Part shown: positions 23,909 through 36,569 of the stretch, in pieces
Position numbering within the stretch: the stretch's first letter is position 1
Layout: each line of letters starts with the position of its first letter
Translations under genes and position numbers: made by a program
The notes under the pieces: generated by a model
Told to the model about the DNA's origin: nothing
The model's database searches: none
What the model saw: the letters and a program-made list of their open reading frames with translations, nothing else
Assembly (NCBI RefSeq): GCF_020184175.1
Contig: NC_065531.1
Location: forward strand, 17,939,213-18,003,212
DNA: 64,000 nucleotides
Direction of reading: 5' to 3'
Source: Aphis gossypii
Taxonomy: Eukaryota > Arthropoda > Insecta > Hemiptera > Aphididae

Positions 23909-26900
23909 TACTATACGCTGTGCATACCTATAATAATAGCATCTTCAGTGGTGATTTTTTTTTTTTTTATGATAATACACAATACTACAGTCGATACGTA
24001 TAATATTTATTTATGTCGACCAGCTGTAATAGTAATATACCAGTCGTCGAGTGAGCGAGGTTTTAAATTTTAATTGATTCATTTGTCTTATACGTAATTA
24101 GTTTTAAAATTTAAATTTAAGCGTAATTCTTACAGAACTCATTAGCAGTGAATGTATTAATAGGTTTAACTATAAAAATAAGAATAGCTTATTAGTTATA
24201 ATGTCATATTATGACCCCGCACTGATGTGTTATGTATATTTACATTTTCTAAGGCAAAAAAGAATATCATAAACGTTTTTTTTCCTTTAGTGTCTGAAAG
24301 ATCCAAACAAAGTTTAAAATTATTTATGTTTTTCAATTTTGCCACGTTTCTTACGGACGAGAAGTTCAGTTCACGTAATATATTATATTTGTCGTTGCAC
24401 TAATTTAAAAATTAATTAATTTGATTATCAAAATACAACACAAACTTTTTTGGATAAAACGTTTTTGTTTTGGTAAATCATATACATAAATAACTTTTCA
24501 ACACAATTAAATTAAATTTTTATTTTATAAAATTATAGTCTCACTTTGCGATAGATTCTTTTTTGATTCCACTATCTAATTATCTTTTCGAAAATTATTA
24601 CACTGAGGATTTTATTTTTTCATTGTAATAAGTATTTTGTATAATATTTTATCATTTTTATCGTTAAGTATATTTAACATTTATTCAATTTTCAAATAGC
24701 CGACTTGTTTTTTTTTCTTTTCGGAACCGTGCAAATCACGTTCAAACATTATTTACATTTTTAATTGTATACAATAAAGTTTATAATTAAGTAATAATTT
24801 AATATCAAATGTTTAATATTATTATTTTTAAACATATCAAATACTATGTTGAAACTATTGTAATATTATTCCACAAGTTATTATTATTATCATTTAATTT
24901 AATATTATATTATCATAATAATAATATCACATTATTTTAAATATTATTGTTTTTAGATTACATTTCCCTGTGAATAGACGACATAGTTAAATAAAACACA
25001 ATAAGTACTAAGTTATGTACCTATAGACTGTATATAGTTGTGCATGAATTATTTTCTCGAGCAATTGTTGGTATATTATACAATAATTTATATTCGTGAC
25101 TTTTGTAAAAAAAAAAATAAAACATTACGTTATAAAAATACACTTAAATTATTCATGGACAATAACGTATATTTGTTTGTTATTACAACGCGAAAGTTAT
25201 TATTAATATTTGTCTCAGTATCTGTCGTTTATTAATAGTAACTTGTGTTATTCAATTTTTTATTCGTGAAATAATATTAAGTTTTATTAACGGATTACCA
25301 TTATTCGACAAAAAAATTATAATGCGTTAATACTTATTTTATTACGTTAAACGAACAGACATTATAGACATACCACACTTTCCAGACACAGCAGTATACC
25401 TATAAAATATCTGTAAATATTGTTTACATTTAATCTTTTTATTTTTTTTTTCTTTCTTACGTTATCCGGTTATTATTTATTTTTTACTTTTCACGTTAAT
25501 ATTATATATCTTATATAGGTACTTTAATTTCTCAACATTTGTTACAGCTAATATTATAATAGATTGCGCGTCATAAATTACATTGCATACATATACGGCC
25601 GATCGTGTGAGTGTAGTATTGCAAATTAATACACGCAGACGTTTAGCCTTTTATCCAAATTAATCGCTTATACGACCTATAATACACACACACACTGCAA
25701 ACGCGCGCACATATAATAATGTACAACATATAATGACCGTGCAGAGCATAAACACGTGTTGTCTTAACCGATATATAGTTTCATATATACAAGTGATTTA
25801 AACAGTAGTCTTGTGGGAATTAACAGAAGACCCGGCAGTCGATAATTTGTTATATTAAGGGCATCTGTTGTTGCCTGGAAGTGATTTTCAATGTTCCTTA
25901 TTGAACACAAGCCGTCTACAAAGTGTCGAAAAACACATGGTTTGATGTGTAGACACGTCATAAATATTCATAGAGCACGTAATAACAGTAACAACGGTCC
26001 TATGTACAAATAATATATACATATACTCCATTATGTATTATATTACTAGCTATTATTAAGTCGCATATTATATTGACAAAATCTCGAAATAATATAACGA
26101 CACACAATATATATATTATATATATCCCCCTATGACCGGAATAGGTACGTATTTTAATGTGTTTATGATCGAATCACCTATTCCGTTGGAAATAATACCA
26201 GCTGCATTATGAGCGCCACGGATAAAAGTTATACAATCTAAAGAGAGTAAAGGTAATAGAATCCACAAAAGTTTATATAGCTACAAAGACTGACTTTATC
26301 TTATGTGTATATATATATAAACACTTATACTTAGATGTACAACACTATACTTGTACGTATAATAATATATAAGATTCATTTGAAAATAACTTGTTGTTGA
26401 CAGCTTTCTCAAACAGTATAATTTTGTGGAATAAAATAAGATTAAAAGTTTTGTATTTTAGAAAACGTCTTACGTATCAAATCACTAATACATAATATGT
26501 TAATGAATTAAGCACATTTTTCACTTTCCGAATTCATGATTAAATGCTATTGTGTATTTTCTAAACAATTGGAAGCCATCCATCATAAATGTATAATAAT
26601 ATTTTGATTTAATCAGATATATTTTCAAAACTGATGTTGTAGTGCGATAATACTAGAGAGAGAGCTTAATTTATAGTATTATAAAATAAAACTATATTTA
26701 TTAAGTATTAACAATTTCGAATTCACACTGAGGCATAAAGACATATAGTATAAAGTATTCATATGATATGTGTAAATAGATATGTGTTTCTACTAATTAC
26801 AAATGATTATATCGTAACCTTATGAAAAATTTGATGATTTTCATATTTTTTAAATTTACTTTCTTAAATAATAAAAAATCTGAAAACGCGACTTCAAACA

Positions 26901-27310
26901 TTGAAACTGTTTCCATAATATTTCAAACAGTTTAATTCTTGAGAGATATGAAATCATTGAATTGTATTATTTCATTATGCTTCATTTATTAGATTCAACT
27001 ACTTTAGTAGTGCCATATATTGTAAACAGACTAAACTAACTAAAATTATATTCAAATTGTCCATTAATTTGTACGAAAATAACTGGGGAAAAGTATCAAA
27101 GTGACAGATAAAAAATATAAATTCAAGCAACCATCCATTCACAATAATTTTTGGTTAAGTTTAGAATCTTTTTTCGAATGCAATGATTTATTACGGCTTT
27201 CAAAATATTCAAAGAAAGCCGCACAGTGCCCACCCAACTCCTATACTCACATTTTTTTCTTATATTTCTATTTAATTAAAAAAATAAATAAATAACCGTG
27301 GGGGATATGA
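23909..27310. other. AT-rich block
   Basis: Over 3 kb of mostly AT-rich, CpG-poor DNA with T runs near 23949 and 25440. A 65-codon minus frame at 25764-25961 has fairly mixed residues but no domain or splice support. No RNA gene or intact element seen. Confidence 0.55.
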
Positions 27311-29171
27311 CACCCTCAGTCACCACTTCCCCACCACGGATATATCATCCCACGTGAGCCCGTCCCGAGTTTGGATTAAAAATAAATAAAATAAATACCG
27401 ATTCTTTTTCAATGAGACGCTAACGGGTGCGCGTGTAGTCGTATTAAAAAAAAAAAAAAAACTGGAAGTGGTTTCGCGAAACGCAAACGACACAAAATAC
27501 TCAATGTGCACACTTTGTGTGACATATGAATAATATATACGACGGTAATGCATTTCTTCGGGTCGAGTGTACGGTGTATATAGGTGCACACACATATAAT
27601 ATCATATACTGCGCGTTGTTGCAGGCAATCCGAATCATTCGAGCACGATTGATAATAATATAATATTTCGTATTATGAAAATAATAATAAAATAAAAAAG
27701 TACGTCATATTATATATAGGTATATATGATATTCTCAGAGCATAAAAGAAAGAATATTATATTATGTATGTTACCTATATATTATACACTTATAGTCTCG
27801 TATATGTGTGTGCGTCTCTGGTCTCTTTCTCTCCATCTCCTGCAGTATATGTCTATTCATCGAACTCGTTATACGTGGCGGCCATCCATGCACGTACAAT
27901 AATAACAAATATAATATAATAATATGTATATACATACAACCCGGTCGCCCTCATCCGTTTCAATGAATATTTTACCAACTCTCTTCGTCGTCGTTGTCGT
28001 CGTCGTCGTCACCGTAGCCGCCGTCGTACACGCACATATTATATATACATCATATTATTACTATACGTATCCGATTCGGAACGTAGCTGTGTGTGCTTAT
28101 AATAATTCACGTGTATTATAATATACACACTTAAAATATGTATATATATATATATATATGGCCTACGTCTTTGATTACGGGGGAGGCTTCTTTTCATCGA
28201 AGTATATAGACACCCCCTACACCTGCTGCTGATGCCGCCGCCGCCGCCGCTTTATAATACACACACATTTATTTATATATATATGTATATTATACGCGTT
28301 TCTCCTCGCATCGGCGGCAAGGGGCAATCATTTTTCATTCCTTTCACATTATTCGACTGCTGCTGCAGCGTATACGTATAATAGCGTAATGAATAGACGT
28401 GTTTGATTTTTGTTTTATTAAACGCGACTGAGCAAGCACACACACACACACACACACAAGCATGTCATATTAATATTATATACGCGCGTGAGCATTATTC
28501 CGTGTATCTCTTGTATAATATAGGTATTGCGCGCGCGCGTAGGTAGGTGATGTGAGTGTATAATTCGTGTGTGTCTGCACTAATGATGGCCGTGACGACG
28601 ACGGTGGAAATAAGCGCGAGAGAGGGTGAAAGACATTGAAAAAAAAAATATTTTAAAAAAACACACTACTCGGTAAGTTTCATTCATGGCGAACACGCTT
28701 ACACAAAACATTTGACGTCTCGTCGATTACCGTCGGGCAGGGTCGTACATTATTATTATTATTATATTATATAATAATTGTGTGGGTATTATTGCCTCGC
28801 TGCGGGTTGCGTCGTCCGATCACGCGACGACGACGACGACTACTCTAGAGTCTAGGTAGCTGCTGCGGTGTGTGCGGCGCGCGTTTCTGGATCGCTCTGG
28901 ACAGATTTCACCACATTGCATTATTATATAGCGCAACGACACGCGTTCGATTGTAATCGGATTTCGAGACGAATATTATTAGACAAACCAATAACATAAC
29001 AAGAAAGGCGCACAAACGTCTCACGAAGAATCGAGTCCACGAGCGTGTCACGGATAATAGAAAATTATTATTATATCAATGTAACTCCCGTTTTCACGAT
29101 CCGTTTCATAATAGTATCGTATAATATAATATGGTACATAACATAATATATACGTCCAGACGCCCGCTATT
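27311..29171. other. Microsatellite- and CpG-dense block
   Basis: Holds an A run near 27447-27461, (TCG)n at 27984-28010, (TA)n at 28141-28159, (GCC)n at 28234-28250, (CA)n at 28437-28458, and an alternating GC run at 28529-28539 followed by AGGTAGG. Further GAC repeats lie near 28824-28840. No gene recognised. Confidence 0.6.
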
Positions 29172-29300
29172 ATGAGTTTTAAATATATACGTATCGGAGT
29201 GGTCGAAACGCGCGTTTCGGTAGGCACGGTTTATGGGATTTCATTGATGTACTTCGACAACTATTCAACGCCTCGCCGCAATGGTAAGTGCGTGCTATAG
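29172..29300 (+). CDS. Possible first coding exon with strong donor (unrecognised)
   Basis: ATG at 29172 with A at -3 opens 42 codons ending TAG 29298-29300. After 37 codons plus one base the sequence reads AATG|GTAAGTGCG at 29283/29284, a near-consensus donor, giving an exon of 29172-29283 in phase 1. The peptide begins MSFKYIRIGVVETRVS and then VGTVYGISLMYFDNY, with mixed non-repetitive residues. A second frame is also open across most of the region. No family or downstream acceptor found. The donor is the best single argument, but such donors occur by chance about once per few kilobases. Confidence 0.18.
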   Translation: MSFKYIRIGVVETRVSVGTVYGISLMYFDNYSTPRRNGKCVL

Positions 29301-29526
29301 GTATATACCTGTTTATTTCGTCTATGTGAGTCTTTAACGAGGCGTGCTCACTAACAAAGTACGTGTCCGTCAAAATGTCCCTCGTTACACAAACTACAAT
29401 AATATATGCGTTATTCCGAATCCAAATGAATAGAACGAATGCATTGATACGTCCGGGGAAAAGAAATCGTTACTGAAATTGATTAATGACGGCCGAGTTG
29501 CACAGTAGAAATATTTATTATAATAC
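29301..29526. other. Spacer
   Basis: Short mixed-composition stretch before the long (GT)n tract. Nothing recognised. Confidence 0.5.
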
Positions 29527-29545
29527 TGTGTGTGCGTGTGTGTGT

Positions 29546-29596
<51 letters not shown>
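29527..29596. repeat. (GT)n microsatellite, about 70 bases
   Basis: The longest dinucleotide tract in the window, interrupted by one GCG at about 29534-29536 and one GG at 29546-29547. It explains the His-Thr and Val-Cys runs in overlapping frames on both strands, which should not be annotated as genes. It could adopt Z-DNA and is likely to vary in length between individuals. Confidence 0.95.
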
Positions 29597-29601
<5 letters not shown>

Positions 29602-30640
29602 AGTATATACGTTTTGCAGCAGATACTGACAACGGTGACACGCATAGTGATATCTGCGATGACCTTCGTCTTAGCTGGCTATTGAGGAATAATAATATAC
29701 GCAACAAACTTATATTACCATTAATCAACAAATCGATTCACCCACGAGGCGGCGACAGTGTTATTGTGCACAGGATAATAATAATATATAGGTACTCAGT
29801 TATCTCTATACATAATAATATTTATATAAACAGGTGGTCGGTGTTGATTTAACATATCTATATTTACTATATACTTATACAGTACATGATATATGCGTAC
29901 CATAAAAATTGACGATAAAGAATAACAACCACCCCGATCGAATCGCGTCTTATCCTTTTCGTCAACGCCGTCATTATATATATGTCACGACCCTCAAGTC
30001 TTTGACGACGACAATCGTATCTATGCTCAACCATAGGGAAAATCCGGAATACTGACTGCCTATGCAGACAAGTGTTGAACATTTTTCGAGTAGTCCCTTA
30101 TAGATTACAAAGTATACATAAGAAAAAAAAATCGACATCACATAATAATGTACTATATAAGTATACGTAAGTAACGCTGAAAAAACGTTAAAAAAACTAA
30201 TTTCCGAAACGCGCGTAAATTCGTTTAAATTAAAAACTTAAGCTATACGTATCGTGAAAACAATAAAAGTGCGTGTTAACGTCGACCGAATAACGTACCT
30301 AAGTATTATACTAGTGCGTATGCAAAGACGATAATAATTGGCGAGATCATTAAAATAATATAACCTATCGCTTAGCCACGAGTTACTACACGTTTCGGTG
30401 GTATTCAACTCAACTCGTATATTTAATGATGATAAAAAAAAAAGACAAATTCGTTATAAAGTTTTCAAAACCCGTCTCGTTTTCGAATCACCCAGCCGAA
30501 ATTCGTCGAAAACACACTCTCGCCCGGTGCACCGCCACCTGAACAAATCACTCGGAGCGACGTCCGTATATAATAATTGTGACAACGACGTCTCGCAGTT
30601 ATAATGTATTATTATAGTTATGGCGTTAGCGAATCAAAGC
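29597..30640. other. Mixed spacer
   Basis: No gene recognised. The plus frame 30398-30604 (68 codons) has mixed residues but no domain or splice support. An A run lies near 30124-30130. Confidence 0.5.
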
Positions 30641-31780
30641 AATCCGCTTTCGGATCCGCACGAAGCTCGTGATTAAACGCGGCAAGTCTCGTAAGTGCGT
30701 ACCCTGCAGGACGACGACGGAGGAGTAGGATTATAATATATTATATACATACCGTACACACGGTCGGCCGCGCGTCCTGTCGTCTTTTCGGACACATTAT
30801 ACATCTTCCTTAGGACGTAAGCTCCTTTACCCCGGCTCGGTAATGAGACGTCCTTCACGCGCGCGTGTCTCATCCCCGTGATGTATACAAGCACGCACAC
30901 ACACACACACACTGTACACGATCGTACACACATATTAATATGTATACGTACAATCGTCATTTTACACATTATATATATATATATATAATATCTGACGGGC
31001 AGGACGTTTATTTGCGAGTGTTTTGCGTGTGAGAATAGATTAGATCCCTCGCACATTATAATGACACTGCTGTGGCGGTAGACGGACTATACGTGTCGCC
31101 CATCACTCTCGCCGTCGACGATTCTCCTCTCCGCAGTTAGCTGCAGTCTCGTATAATAATAATAATAATAATACCTATATATATGTATACATATATATTA
31201 TATTCGTCTTTGCGAATCGCCTCCCGTTACCGTTTAGCGTTGCGATCACGTCATTACTTGTTACGACTACTGCTGCAGTGTTATGATAATACGCGGGGTC
31301 GCTCCGTACAGTTGTTATTATCGTTATTACGCGAGAGACGACACGGCTGCAGATGAGACCATATCAACCGTCTACGACAGACCGGCTCTTCTACGCACTG
31401 CCCTCGCCGCGACGGACGCGCGCTTCTTGGGGGGGGAAACGTACTCGCCGCCGGATCGCAATTTATCAAACTCGCGGACAACATTTGGCGTCACATTTGT
31501 CCAAGTCCCGCGGGCGCGCGCACACACGTGCACGTGTAATACAGTAGGTATATAGTTGTCTGCGGTCGTACAAGACGCGAACCGGACGCGGCCGGACGGA
31601 CTTGACGGTTATTCTGCGTTTAGCGGATACGCGAAATTTATGGGATTACCATCGCGCGTACACTGAAGATCTCGAGTTGCTGTTACGTACGCTATACACT
31701 GCTCTGACGCGTGTTGTGCCCAGAATATCCGCTCGCCCAGCGTCGCGGTGACGTTAGATTATAGACACAATGTACGCGAA
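30641..31780. other. CpG-rich block, possible CpG island
   Basis: One of the most CpG-dense stretches, with CGCGCG words near 30768 and 30859, (CA)n near 30896-30912, (TA)n at about 30970-30990, a G8 run near 31427, and an alternating purine-pyrimidine segment at 31510-31533 that could form Z-DNA. Several frames of 60 to 127 codons overlap on both strands, the expected result of stop-poor CpG-rich sequence. A promoter is possible but no start site is supported. Confidence 0.4.
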
Positions 31781-34560
31781 CGTTACCTAGTCGCTTACTT
31801 TATACAATTTACAATGGTAGTAATACGCCTCCTGTCAGGTGCCGGGCATTATGAGGCGATCGAAATGATACCGTAGAAAACGTAATATTATGCTATATAC
31901 CCGCAGTATTCGGAAAGTTTCCTCGAAAATTGAATTCGACCACGTCCCCTTTAAGATAAATGAATACACTAGTTCATCTTTGAAGCTTATTCAAATTATA
32001 ATTTTATAAACACTTAATTAAAAACGCCGTGTATAAATAAATCCAAAACAAAAATCGTGTAATTGCAGGTAATTAATATAGTATCATATACAATATTAGA
32101 TTACCTACACTCTATTAATATTTTTTAATTATGAGGATAGTGTTGGAGTACCAAATTTATTGAAATCGAAGCCATGTAATAATTATTAACATTTAATATA
32201 CGAATCGGTGCCAAAAACTGTTATGATAAACAACAAACCACGCATTAAGTGGACTATCATATTTCTGCTAGACAAACGGCTATTATATTATTTATTATAA
32301 ACTTAGTTTCAACTCGTATAATATTGGTAAAAGTTAGAAATAAATCATGATTTTGATGGAAATACGGAATCGGAGTGAATTACTATACATAAACACCTTA
32401 ACGGAAATGCAATTAAAGGTCATTCTAATGCAAAAACACACACTATGTTGTTATATAGATCTGTCAACGTCAAACAAGTACCTACACAACAAACGAAAAA
32501 AAAAATCAATCACTAATATTATTATTCCTGTATAAGTATTAACACGTAAATAACGACAATATACTATATAGTCTATAGGTCGACGAAAACGTGTATGAAT
32601 ATGATGATACATTAAAAATACCTACTAATAATTATAAATAGTCTAACTGCATAAAAAAAAATTACACATTTATTTTCATACATAAAAGATCATTAAAAAT
32701 TGTATAAATCTTTTCAACAAAATAATTATATTCATACTTTTTTTTTTTTTGTATGCTTTTAAACAATATAACACTATTTTCAACTGTTATACACGGCCGA
32801 AGACTATAATATAATTTTAAATTAAAAAAAAACACGCACAAGTTTTTTGATGAAAACCCATTGTCATAATTTATGTCACAACATGTCTTCGATACGGGTC
32901 ATTAGGGTCCGCGAAATAACATGTTTGTTCTTTGAAATAATAATTATAAAAACCATAATGAAAACTCATAAAAGTAGTCATAACTCAGTTTTATTGGACA
33001 TTTTTGATACTTGTAGTTACGGAAAAATATTAAAATAGCTCATGTTACTATTTGATAAAAAAAAATAATGTTATGTGTATTTTTTCATGTTAAATAGAAA
33101 ACACTTTTAGTAGGTTTTCAAAAAGGTGTAATTATTTTCAATTATTTATTATCTAGTTTAAATAGTGATAAATTGTATGCATAATATTACAAAATACATG
33201 TCTACACAATATTAAAACAATTTTTAAGTTTTGACCTACCTATGCAAAAATCATAAAATTGTTTTATTAGAATAATTTAAAATAAATAATTTTACATAAA
33301 ATAAAGTCTAAGATAATTAAAAAGTATATTAATAACTATGTTATGAAAATGATGAGTATAGCAATTAGTGCTATACAAATACGTAAAATATGCCGTCTAA
33401 GTAAATATATAATATATGTTTTCATATTGAATAGGTATAACTTTGGTATAGAATTTAATAGTGTGCTGTTTATTTTATACTCAAGAATTTCTATAATATT
33501 ACTGTACATCATTTAGTTCAAGTTTTATCAATAAATTAGTTTCGTTATGTATCATAAATATCATATATTTATAATTTTAATGTTAATAATGTCATAGATA
33601 TTGCACCAGTTTCGTTATTACAAAAATAACTATATATTTTTATTATATACCATTTTTTTTAAAACGATGATGTTAGTGTTGTTGAGTGTTATAATATTTT
33701 GTCATTAATCATTATACAATATGTATTATTTTTAGTTATTTCATATAAAATATACATGAATAATAACTTAATATTAAAATGTAGAAATCATCGTCGTGTT
33801 GATGCATTTTGTTTCTGTGAATAATTGTAAAATTTAATTTTTTTACTATGATACAGCACTAGAAATTTTTGAACGTTATTTAATGCATATATATATATCA
33901 CTTTAAAAATTATATAGATTTACCAGTATGTGGTTCTTAGTAAGTCTATAAGATTAAAGAGTTCCTGATAGTTTATAATTTATTAAACTCAATGGTATGC
34001 ATAACCACACTTTAGTAAAATAATATATAATATATAAATGGTATTTATATACACTAATCTGACAAGTTATTATAGTTAAAAAAAAAATAGATAATTTAAT
34101 GAAAATAGTAATAATATGAATAATATGAATAATGGAGAAATATAATAATGATTAATGAACAATTAATAACATTATAAACATGTGTATATAAACAATAATA
34201 TACTCCACGCGTATAAGAAACAAAAAGGTGTTATCAATATTTCATAATTTCTACGATTTACCGATTTACATTGATTACCCAAAGTTTTATTGGTATGAGT
34301 ATACAACTGTAAAATCATTAACATAGAAGTAAAAACGTGGGTTCGAGTCCTATATACATTAATGTATATTATCAATGATCATAAACCTTAATTAAACACG
34401 TGTCTATATATCCAATCGAACACGTCACTATAATATGCGGAGAAAGTTTGAAATTACTTGTTTAGATCTTAAACGAAACCTTTATTCCTTTATTTAACCT
34501 ACAGATTAATGTCTTAATATTATTTACCGTAGGTATAAAAGTACACGTTATAAGTACGTT
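31781..34560. other. Long AT-rich, CpG-poor block
   Basis: About 2.8 kb of AT-rich sequence with A/T runs near 32501, 32740, 32825 and 33653. An 18-base AT-rich palindrome, ATATACATTAATGTATAT, lies at 34352-34369. No gene or intact element seen. Confidence 0.6.
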
Positions 34561-34811
34561 TATGACACTGCTCACGGATTTCGTTGACCGATAATCGTTT
34601 AGACGTGTGTTGTGCATATGTGGTCATCATTATTAGTAGCAGTTAATCGCCGTGTGGCATTTATTCGTTTTGGTCCATATTATTATTTTTTTATTATTGT
34701 TACTCCCACTGTGTCGGTGGTGCAAGTCGAGATGGTCTGCTACGGCGATGATGCCCTTGGCGTAGGGTGTGCCCCTCGAGCCGACCGGCCGGCGGCCCGA
34801 CGACGACGACA
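34561..34811. promoter_or_regulatory. Possible 5' leader of the small exon at 34812
   Basis: An AT-rich stretch gives way at about 34720 to GC-rich sequence with GGCCGGCGGCCCGACGACG, ending immediately before the ATG at 34812. This transition would suit a 5' untranslated leader, but no core promoter element can be assigned. Confidence 0.12.
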
Positions 34812-34865
34812 ATGAATCACGCGGCAGTGGCGGCGGACGGCAGCGTCATCGTCGTCGTCGTGAAG
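34812..34865 (+). CDS. Possible 18-codon first exon (unrecognised)
   Basis: ATG at 34812 in the context GACAATGA (A at -1 and C at -2, A not at -3 to -2 consensus strength) starts MNHAAVAADGSVIVVVVK, followed at 34866 by AAG|GTTAGTAAG, a good donor. It would end in phase 0. The valine run comes from a GTC repeat. A short beta-strand ending in VK is also how kinesin motor domains begin, but 18 residues cannot support that. The nearest exon-like segment (35134-35230) does not continue the frame. If the donor is unused, the frame continues to a stop near 34964. Confidence 0.18.
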
Positions 34866-35133
34866 GTTAGTAAGTCGTTAATAATATTATTGTATTTATA
34901 TAAATTTAATATCATATTATGTATACATTATTGTTATTATATATACGATAATAATATTATATAGTATTTTATACGACGCCCAATTTTCTGTCGTTGATAT
35001 AGTCTCTCCGCGACCGCCACATCATCTATCTCTCCTTTTTCTAATAAATATTCACGATTGTTATACTATTATTATTATTACACGTGAACACCGAAATATA
35101 TGCATTATATACGTATATTACAATATAATATAG
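34866..35133. other. AT-rich interval between two exon-like segments
   Basis: Would be an intron if the flanking segments were both real exons of one gene, but their phases do not match. It ends in ACAATATAATATAG, a weak acceptor without a pyrimidine tract. Confidence 0.3.
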
Positions 35134-35230
35134 GTACGTCCACACCTGTGATTTCCGGAGTTATCTGGACGATGATTACCTGTTGATCGTTACAATAGAC
35201 ACGCCCGTGGGAGAACCTACGATGCTTACG
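35134..35230 (+). CDS. Possible internal exon (unrecognised)
   Basis: Bounded by AATATAG|G on the left and CTTACG|GTAAGACG on the right, a strong donor. One frame (phase 2 in, phase 0 out) is open for 32 codons with an acidic, mixed sequence including YLDDDYLLIVTIDTPVGEP. GC content is clearly above the flanking AT-rich sequence. No family recognised. Joined in phase 0 to the segment ending at 34865 it hits TGA after five codons, so the two are not simply consecutive exons. The adjoining (ATT)n repeat starts eight bases past the donor. Confidence 0.22.
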
Positions 35231-35238
35231 GTAAGACG

Positions 35239-35263
35239 ATTATTATTATTATTATTATTATTA
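35239..35263. repeat. (ATT)n microsatellite
   Basis: About eight trinucleotide units just downstream of the donor-like site at 35231. Confidence 0.9.
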
Positions 35264-35318
35264 CTATTTTTATTTTATATATATAATAACAAATTCAATC
35301 ACATCATGTGTAGCGAGT

Positions 35319-35393
35319 GATTCGAACCTCTGATTAAAATAATATTATATTATTATTGTCTATACGGCAATATCACAGGCTGACCGCTGCAGC
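35319..35393 (-). repeat. Possible tRNA-derived (SINE-like) relic
   Basis: On the minus strand, GCTGCAGCGGTCAGC (about 35393-35379) resembles a tRNA D arm and A box, with a 4-base stem GCTG/CAGC. GGTTCGAATC at 35328-35319 matches the B box exactly. They lie in the right order, about 65 bases apart, against about 44 in a normal tRNA; an AT-rich stretch fills the excess. No anticodon arm, T stem or acceptor stem pairs properly, so this is not a functional tRNA. A decayed tRNA-derived repeat or coincidence are both possible. Confidence 0.2.
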
Positions 35394-36269
35394 ACAAATC
35401 ACAACAGTATACTGACTATTTTAGCGATTTATTAATATTGTACGTAAGCAAACATATTATATTATGCAAGACTGGCTATAATAACTATTTATGTAAATAT
35501 TTTATTTGTATAGGCGGCTATGGGCGAATAAACAGGAATAACCTCGTTTTTGATGTTTAATATCTTAGAAAAATAATAAACTTATTGACACTAATCCAAA
35601 AAATTAATAAATAATACAATTTTAGGGAATCGGGAAAATTTGCATTAGCAGTTTCTATCGACTAACAACTATTATAACGTATTCAAATTAAGTTTTATTT
35701 ATTATCGAATTGCTACGTCTGTTCGATAATATGTAAATTCGCCCATTATCATAATAATAACACTATTATTTTGTATTTATTACTTTCATGATTTCTCGTT
35801 CAAATACGACGTACAACAATGCTACAGACCTGCAGTATAGACTGTTAGATACAATTAGTTACACATGCATTTAAATGTTTAAAATATTTAATGTCGAACA
35901 TTTAATTAATAATTTATTACAAAAAGTATTGAGAACTTGTCTGCCCTGGCAAATAATATAAGTGACGAAAAAAAAAATTATCCACTACATGAGCAACTAC
36001 AAAAAAATACAGTATACAATGGAGATTCTTATCTCAATTGAAAGAAACAACTTATCTGCCATCGCAAGTTATCACCGTGATAATTATACAAACATTTGTA
36101 CCACCTCGTAGAATACAATTTGTATATACTTATTTGGCTATATCTATTGCTTTGTATAAATATGATATTTATTATGGTATATTATGGCAAATTTCACCTC
36201 TGTCACTGCAAATTCGCGATGTTAATTTACCAATCTGTTGAAACGCGTCGTTCCTGATCATCGTGGAGT
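35394..36269. other. AT-rich spacer
   Basis: CpG-poor AT-rich sequence. The 67-codon frame at 36038-36241 shows no domain. Nothing else seen. Confidence 0.55.
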
Positions 36270-36569
36270 GTGTTACTACGCATTTATATCGTGAACAAAT
36301 GTCCGTTTGAGTGTATATTGAATAACACAATAATAACATTAAATACCGACTCGAAATTTCGTAGGACGTATTACCCTGAAAAGCAAAGTTCTCTGTCGCT
36401 CACTGCACCGCGTTTATCTAACATATTAATATATTATACGGTCGTCGTAAGAATTTCGATTTCGCTCGGTAATTCCTTCTTGATAATTACTGCGCGGCGA
36501 CGATGGCGAAATAATATCATCAACGTTACGACGACAAAGTGCGCGGCTGCAGACAAATCTGTCAGGTAA
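36270..36569 (+). CDS. Open frame ending near a donor-like site (unrecognised)
   Basis: Ninety-nine codons are open from a GTG at 36270; no ATG start is credible, so this would have to be an internal exon. The frame closes at TAA 36567-36569, just after CTGTCAG|GTAAAA at 36565/36566, a plausible donor that would remove the stop. Residues are mixed and basic, with no domain. The opposite strand is open for 90 codons over 36426-36698, also ending without a recognisable motif. The length is inside the chance range. Confidence 0.12.
   Translation: MLLRIYIVNKCPFECILNNTIITLNTDSKFRRTYYPEKQSSLSLTAPRLSNILIYYTVVVRISISLGNSFLIITARRRWRNNIINVTTTKCAAADKSVR

Noticed and set aside
29394..29852. Frames rich in His-Thr or Val-Cys repeats
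   Set aside because: They are translations of the (GT)n microsatellite.
34289..34361. tRNA-like T arm with GTTCGAGTCC
   Set aside because: The T arm pairs only with wobble, there is no matching acceptor or D arm, and the 3' bases belong to an AT-rich palindrome.
34812..35150. Kinesin-like start, reading ...VVVVK joined to VRP...
   Set aside because: The join reaches TGA after five codons and nothing else of a motor domain is present.
35371..35392. TATCACAG, identical to the miR-2 family seed
   Set aside because: The rest of the mature sequence differs and no upstream arm pairs to form a hairpin.
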